Shown here: positions 60,353-64,000 of the stretch, piece by piece
Layout: every line of letters begins with the position of its first letter
Position numbering within the stretch: position 1 is the stretch's first letter
DNA from: Levilactobacillus tangyuanensis
Lineage (GTDB): Bacteria > Bacillota > Bacilli > Lactobacillales > Lactobacillaceae
Assembly: GCF_003946545.1 (NCBI RefSeq)
Contig: NZ_RHOA01000001.1
Coordinates: 124,001 to 188,000 of the forward strand
Length of the DNA: 64,000 bases
Reading direction: 5' to 3'
Program-made: the position numbers and the translations under genes
The notes under the pieces: model-generated
What the model was told of the DNA's origin: nothing
Databases searched by the model: none
What the model saw: the letters and a program-made list of their open reading frames with translations, nothing else

Positions 60353-60620
60353 CATAATCACCTCTAGTTAAGCCTACCACTTAGAGTCGGGTCAGGGTCA
60401 AGCCGATGACAGTCTCCGGGTAGGCAAATGATTTGTCCAAATACAAGGTTTTCGTTAGAAACGTTGATGGGGCTCGTTCCCGTTAAATCGGCGTTTATCC
60501 GGCCAAAGATTAAGACTCTGGAAAGGTCAATTTTTCCCGGGGAAACCGCTTTACAATGCATGACAAAGCAAGCATAATGGGGGCGTAACGAGCTGAGACA
60601 ATCTCATGGAGGTGTTGTTG

Positions 60621-62315
60621 ATGGTTAAGACCAAAGCAGTAATGATCGGTGCTGGCCTGTCCAACATGGCGGCAGCGGTTTATCTGATTCAAGAAGGTCA
60701 CTGGCAAGGTGACCACATTACCTTCTATGGTGCCGATATGCACGGTGCCAACGACGGGGGCTCCACCAGCCAATTCAGTGATGAATACTGGAACAAGAGT
60801 CATCCCCTCAGCAACCAAACGGGCTACGTGGCTCGTGGTGGTCGAATGCTGAATTACCGGACCTATGTGGACTTAATGGATCTACTCGATCGCGTGCCAT
60901 CGGCCACGGAAGACGGCATGACCGCTGCTGAAGACACCCGGGACTTCGATGCCCATCACCGGACCTTTGACAAGGCACGTCTTTTAGAAGGTGGCAAGGG
61001 GATCATCGATGGTGGCAAGATGGGTCTGAACAACAAGGACCGAGTCTTACTTTCCAAGCTGGTCTTGATGCCCGATGACGAAGAAACCAAGTTAGACAAT
61101 GTCTCGATTGCCGAATACTTTAAGGACTCGCCCCACATTTTCCAAAGCAACTTCTGGTTCATGTGGGAAACGACCTTTGCCTTTCGGATTCAAAGCTCCG
61201 CCCAAGAACTACGGCGTTACATGCACCAAATGATTTATGAATTTACGCAAATTGAACATTTGGTCGGGGTCAACCGGACCCGTTACAACCAATTTGAAAG
61301 TCTGATGTTACCGTTAATTAACTACTTGAAGGGTGAAGGCGTGACCTTCCTGGATAATCGCATCGTCACCGACTGGGACTTTGCCGACAGTGCCTTGCAA
61401 GACGAAATCACGGTCACCGGCATTCACGTTAAGAATGTCGCCACCGATGCCGAAGATGACATTGCCATCGACGATGACACGGCGGTCTTCTTCACGAACG
61501 GATCGATTACCGACTCCGCCACGATGGGGGACTATGACACGCCGGCCCGTGAAAACATGGAATACGGAATCAGTGCTGCCCTTTGGAAGAAGGCCACGGA
61601 ACGGTTCTACAATCTGGGAACGCCGGACAAGTTCTTCAACGATCGGAAGAATTCCGAATGGGTCAGCTACACGTTGACCACGAAGAATCATCTGTTGCTG
61701 AATGAAATCACGCGAATCACCACCCAAATTCCTGGGAACGCGTTGAACTCCTTCCTGTCCACGACGCCCATCACGCCGTTGGGTCAAAAGGACGTTAACA
61801 CGTCAATCGTGGTCCATCATCAACCACACTTTACCACCCAACAACCGAATGAATCCGTCATTTGGGGATACTTCCTGTATCCACGGCGGACGGGTGAATT
61901 CGTCCACAAGCAATACATCAAGATGACCGGGAAGGAAATGGCCCAAGAATTAATTGGGCAATTATCCAAGGTCGATCCCGGCCCCGATAACATTAAGCAT
62001 CATGAAGCCGAAATCTTGGACAGCATCGTGAATAACGTGCCGGTATACATGCCTTACGCCTCGGCGTTGTTTAACAACCGGGCGAAGGCCGATCGGCCAA
62101 AGGTCATTCCAGATCACTCGACCAATCTCGCCTTCACGGGTGAATTCGTCGACCAACCTTACCAAATGATCTTCACGGAACAAAGTGCCACGCGTTCCGG
62201 TGAAATTGCGGCTTATCACTTTGCCGGGGTTTCGATGGACAAGCTGGTCAAGACGCCACGTTACGATAAAGATCCGAAGACGTTGGCGCGGGCAACCAAG
62301 AAGATGTTTAGTTAA
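60621..62315 (+). CDS. ohyA: Oleate hydratase
   Basis: The 564-residue FAD enzyme hydrates cis-9 double bonds of free fatty acids (oleate to 10-hydroxystearate), a detoxification route in lactobacilli. It has the Rossmann motif GAGLSNMAAAVYLI, GANDGGST, the GYVARGGRML loop, and the conserved region FWFMWETTFAF. Length matches the family. ATG at 60621 follows GGAGG; a start five codons earlier lacks an RBS. Terminator follows. Confidence 0.94.
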   Translation: MVKTKAVMIGAGLSNMAAAVYLIQEGHWQGDHITFYGADMHGANDGGSTSQFSDEYWNKSHPLSNQTGYVARGGRMLNYRTYVDLMDLLDRVPSATEDGMTAAEDTRDFDAHHRTFDKARLLEGGKGIIDGGKMGLNNKDRVLLSKLVLMPDDEETKLDNVSIAEYFKDSPHIFQSNFWFMWETTFAFRIQSSAQELRRYMHQMIYEFTQIEHLVGVNRTRYNQFESLMLPLINYLKGEGVTFLDNRIVTDWDFADSALQDEITVTGIHVKNVATDAEDDIAIDDDTAVFFTNGSITDSATMGDYDTPARENMEYGISAALWKKATERFYNLGTPDKFFNDRKNSEWVSYTLTTKNHLLLNEITRITTQIPGNALNSFLSTTPITPLGQKDVNTSIVVHHQPHFTTQQPNESVIWGYFLYPRRTGEFVHKQYIKMTGKEMAQELIGQLSKVDPGPDNIKHHEAEILDSIVNNVPVYMPYASALFNNRAKADRPKVIPDHSTNLAFTGEFVDQPYQMIFTEQSATRSGEIAAYHFAGVSMDKLVKTPRYDKDPKTLARATKKMFS

Positions 62316-62325
62316 ACCGTGTTTG

Positions 62326-62355
62326 AAGAACCAGACAAGTCGTCTGGTTCTTTTC
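62326..62355 (+). terminator. Terminator after ohyA
   Basis: AAGAACCAGAC and GTCTGGTTCTT arms, followed by TT. Confidence 0.85.
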
Positions 62356-62360
62356 GATCC

Positions 62361-62388
62361 AAAAAGGCCATCACGTGGCGATGGCCTT
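62361..62388 (-). terminator. Terminator of the MerR gene
   Basis: On the minus strand AAGGCCATC and GATGGCCTT arms are followed by TTTTT. Confidence 0.8.
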
Positions 62389-62394
62389 GGCTAA

Positions 62395-63204
62395 TTACGG
62401 TTGGATTTGATATTGCAGACAAACCAGGTTGGAGGCGCCCTTGCTGGTGAAGGCCTCATCGCGGTTCATTTGCCATAGGTCTTGATTGATCTTCAAGTGT
62501 TGGCTGGCGATGTATTCCGCCAGGATCTGTAACCCAATACAAATGCTCTTGGTGTCGTTGGTCGTATTGATCGCGACGAATTGGCCGGCCGGCTTGGACA
62601 ATCGTGGCAGGTCGCCGGTCTCGGTGTCGTCGGTGATGGCCTTTAGAATGCAGAACGACGCGGTGGGATACAGGTTGGCATCGCTCTTGGGGAGTTGTGT
62701 GAGAAAGCCGGAATCCTGTTTATTCATCAACTTGAGTTTGCCCAGTCGTTGGTAGAAGTCAGCATAGATCTCGGCAATCTCTTCCTCGGTACAGGCGACC
62801 GACTGCTTCGATTGGCAGAATAGCTGCGCCGTCCCGGTGGTGATAAACGGTTGGTTTTTAATCACGGACTCACTGGGTGTGGGTTGATTGAAACGGGTAT
62901 CCAGGGTCGACCGGAGCAAGTTGAGGTTGTCGATTCTCTGATTGATTTTGTCCAGAATGCTGGTCAACTGATCGTTTAATGCTGACTGATCCTGGGAGTC
63001 ATTCAGCGCCTTAATCTCTGAAATCGAGAGCCCTAGTCGCCGTAATTCTAGAATAAAGGTCGCGCGATATAGTTGGTCATAGTCGTAGTACCGGTAACCA
63101 TTGTCGGCAACCCGCTTGGGCTTGAACAGGTCCTTTTGATCATAGAAGATCAGGGTCCGTCGGGTCGTGCCGGCAAGTTCGGCAAATTTCTGAATCGTAA
63201 GCAT
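62395..63204 (-). CDS. MerR family transcriptional regulator
   Basis: The 269-residue regulator has an N-terminal MerR DNA-binding domain (LTIQKFAELAGTTRRTLIFY, GYRYYDYDQL), a coiled-coil dimer helix (about residues 75-115), and a C-terminal GyrI/BmrR-like effector domain that should bind a small lipophilic molecule. ATG at 63204 follows AGGAGA; the long upstream extension overlaps the divergent gene and is rejected. It is divergent from a quinone oxidoreductase whose promoter has the 19-base spacer typical of MerR-activated promoters. Confidence 0.88.
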   Translation of the reverse strand: MLTIQKFAELAGTTRRTLIFYDQKDLFKPKRVADNGYRYYDYDQLYRATFILELRRLGLSISEIKALNDSQDQSALNDQLTSILDKINQRIDNLNLLRSTLDTRFNQPTPSESVIKNQPFITTGTAQLFCQSKQSVACTEEEIAEIYADFYQRLGKLKLMNKQDSGFLTQLPKSDANLYPTASFCILKAITDDTETGDLPRLSKPAGQFVAINTTNDTKSICIGLQILAEYIASQHLKINQDLWQMNRDEAFTSKGASNLVCLQYQIQP

Positions 63205-63226
63205 AGGCCATCTCCTGACTAAAAAC

Positions 63227-63257
63227 TTGACTGTAACGTTACGATACACTCTATACT
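63227..63257 (+). promoter_or_regulatory. MerR-type promoter with 19-base spacer and operator dyad
   Basis: TTGACT (63227-63232) and TATACT (63252-63257) are separated by 19 bases. GTAACGTTAC (63233-63242) is a perfect palindrome within the spacer. Such long spacers are activated by MerR-family twist. Confidence 0.75.
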
Positions 63258-63303
63258 GAAACCATTGAATAAGCAACTGACTAAAGAATGGAGCAGATAA
63301 AGC

Positions 63304-64000
63304 ATGCGAGCAATTGTGATTAATGAACCCGGCGATGTTGATGTGATGAAACTGGTTGACCGGCCAATGCCTAAGGCCACCAAGCACCAATCGGTCATGC
63401 GGATTCATGCGTTTGGCGTTCACCGTTACGAGGTCCTAACGCGGGCCGGCGGCTCACCATCGGTGAAGTTTCCCCGGGTGATCGGTGTGGAGGCCGTCGG
63501 TGAGGTGGCCGAAGCGGCCACGGATGGGTCCCTAAAGGTCGGCCAAAAGGTCATGACCATGATGGGGGGCTTCGGTCGTGAGGTCGATGGTAGCTATCAG
63601 GAATACGCCCTGGTTGACGATGCCAACTTGTTCCCGGTGGACTACGATGGCGACTGGGTCACGTTGGCGGAATACCCTGAAAACTTCTATACGGCCATCG
63701 GCGCCCTTAAGTCGTTGGGCCTGCATGCGTGGCAAACGCTGTTAGTTCGGGGTGGAACCACGGCGGTTGGTTTGGCGGCCATTAAGTTGGCCAAGGCCAT
63801 GGGACTCACGGTGGCTGCCACGAGCCGCAGACCGGCCATGTTGGCCGAAATAACGGCCAATGGGGCCGACTCGGCCGTGCTGGACGTGGACAATCAGTTG
63901 GATACTGACGCGAGCTACGACGGCATCATTGACATGGTTGGGACGGTCTCCATGGCCGATTCCATCGCCCACCTTAAACAGGGCGGGGTGGCCTGCGTGA
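63304..64000 (+). CDS. Quinone oxidoreductase-like MDR protein, C-terminus beyond window
   Basis: The frame opens at ATG 63304 (GGAGC upstream) and stays open to the edge, giving 232 residues. It has the MDR N-terminal fold (RAIVINEPGDVDVMKLVD, GGSPSVKFPRVIGVEAVGE) and the Rossmann motif RGGTTAVGLAAIKLAKA; no zinc ligands are seen. It is a clear paralogue of the enzyme at 17600-18550. The MerR regulator transcribed in the opposite direction, and the 19-base-spacer promoter, point to induction by a small electrophile or drug. Confidence 0.85.
   Translation, partial: MRAIVINEPGDVDVMKLVDRPMPKATKHQSVMRIHAFGVHRYEVLTRAGGSPSVKFPRVIGVEAVGEVAEAATDGSLKVGQKVMTMMGGFGREVDGSYQEYALVDDANLFPVDYDGDWVTLAEYPENFYTAIGALKSLGLHAWQTLLVRGGTTAVGLAAIKLAKAMGLTVAATSRRPAMLAEITANGADSAVLDVDNQLDTDASYDGIIDMVGTVSMADSIAHLKQGGVACV

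Overview
The window reads as chromosome of a lactic acid bacterium of the family Lactobacillaceae with moderately high GC, most like the Levilactobacillus / Lactiplantibacillus side of the family. The basis is the gene set: a WxL/DUF916 cell-surface cluster, CopY/CopB copper resistance, C69 dipeptidase PepD, OatA, oleate hydratase, FabV, a methionine T-box leader, strong AGGAGG-type ribosome binding sites and U-rich intrinsic terminators. The genus is inference. I see no rRNA, tRNA, CRISPR array, prophage or intact insertion sequence.

Layout. 1-8300: end of a secreted Ser/Thr-rich protein, nicotinamidase, DUF4097 protein, tRNA-dihydrouridine synthase, FabV enoyl-ACP reductase, a flavodoxin/GNAT pair, an amino-acid permease and an unknown protein. 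8500-12450: surface cluster of a WxL protein, a DUF916/DUF3324 membrane-anchored protein and an L-type-lectin WxL protein. 12578-14351: M20 deacylase and an Lrp/AsnC regulator on the minus strand. 14550-15080: two dense blocks of RNA-like secondary structure with no gene. 15130-18550: an ABC transporter whose permease/binding-protein fusion looks like the ergothioneine importer EgtU, with its ATPase and a zinc-free quinone oxidoreductase. 18559-20266: a Met T-box leader and a MetE-family methyltransferase. 20579-22383: glycerophosphodiesterase, then an FMN reductase and a MarR regulator sharing one divergent promoter/operator. 23139-28093: phosphonate-type ABC importer (phnD-C-E-E) with a cytosolic 5'-nucleotidase-like phosphatase. 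28570-35469: P-type cation ATPase, PepD, a secreted SH3-like protein and an EamA exporter with a 13-codon leader peptide. 35549-38124: copB/copY. 38352-43000: DacA and a MacB/FtsX-type ABC exporter. 43163-51637: a redox/detoxification region with three aldo/keto reductases, LtrA, and a LysR regulator divergent from a seven-gene run. 51808-58768: cell-envelope genes (membrane protein, L,D-transpeptidase, a 30-residue membrane peptide, polysaccharide deacetylase, OatA) plus a degenerate tyrosine recombinase. 58991-64000: a Lys-rich secreted repeat protein, a sugar O-acetyltransferase, oleate hydratase, and a MerR regulator divergent from a quinone oxidoreductase that runs off the end.

Main themes are envelope remodelling (DacA, Ldt, PDA, OatA, WxL), redox/electrophile/metal stress (EgtUV-like uptake, FMN reductase, flavodoxin, aldo/keto reductases, quinone reductases, CopB) and nutrient salvage (PepD, M20, phn, GDPD). 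The features I find most worth checking are the unassigned structured region before the EgtUV-like operon, the small membrane peptide gene at 54408-54500 and the coupled leader peptide at 34493-34534.
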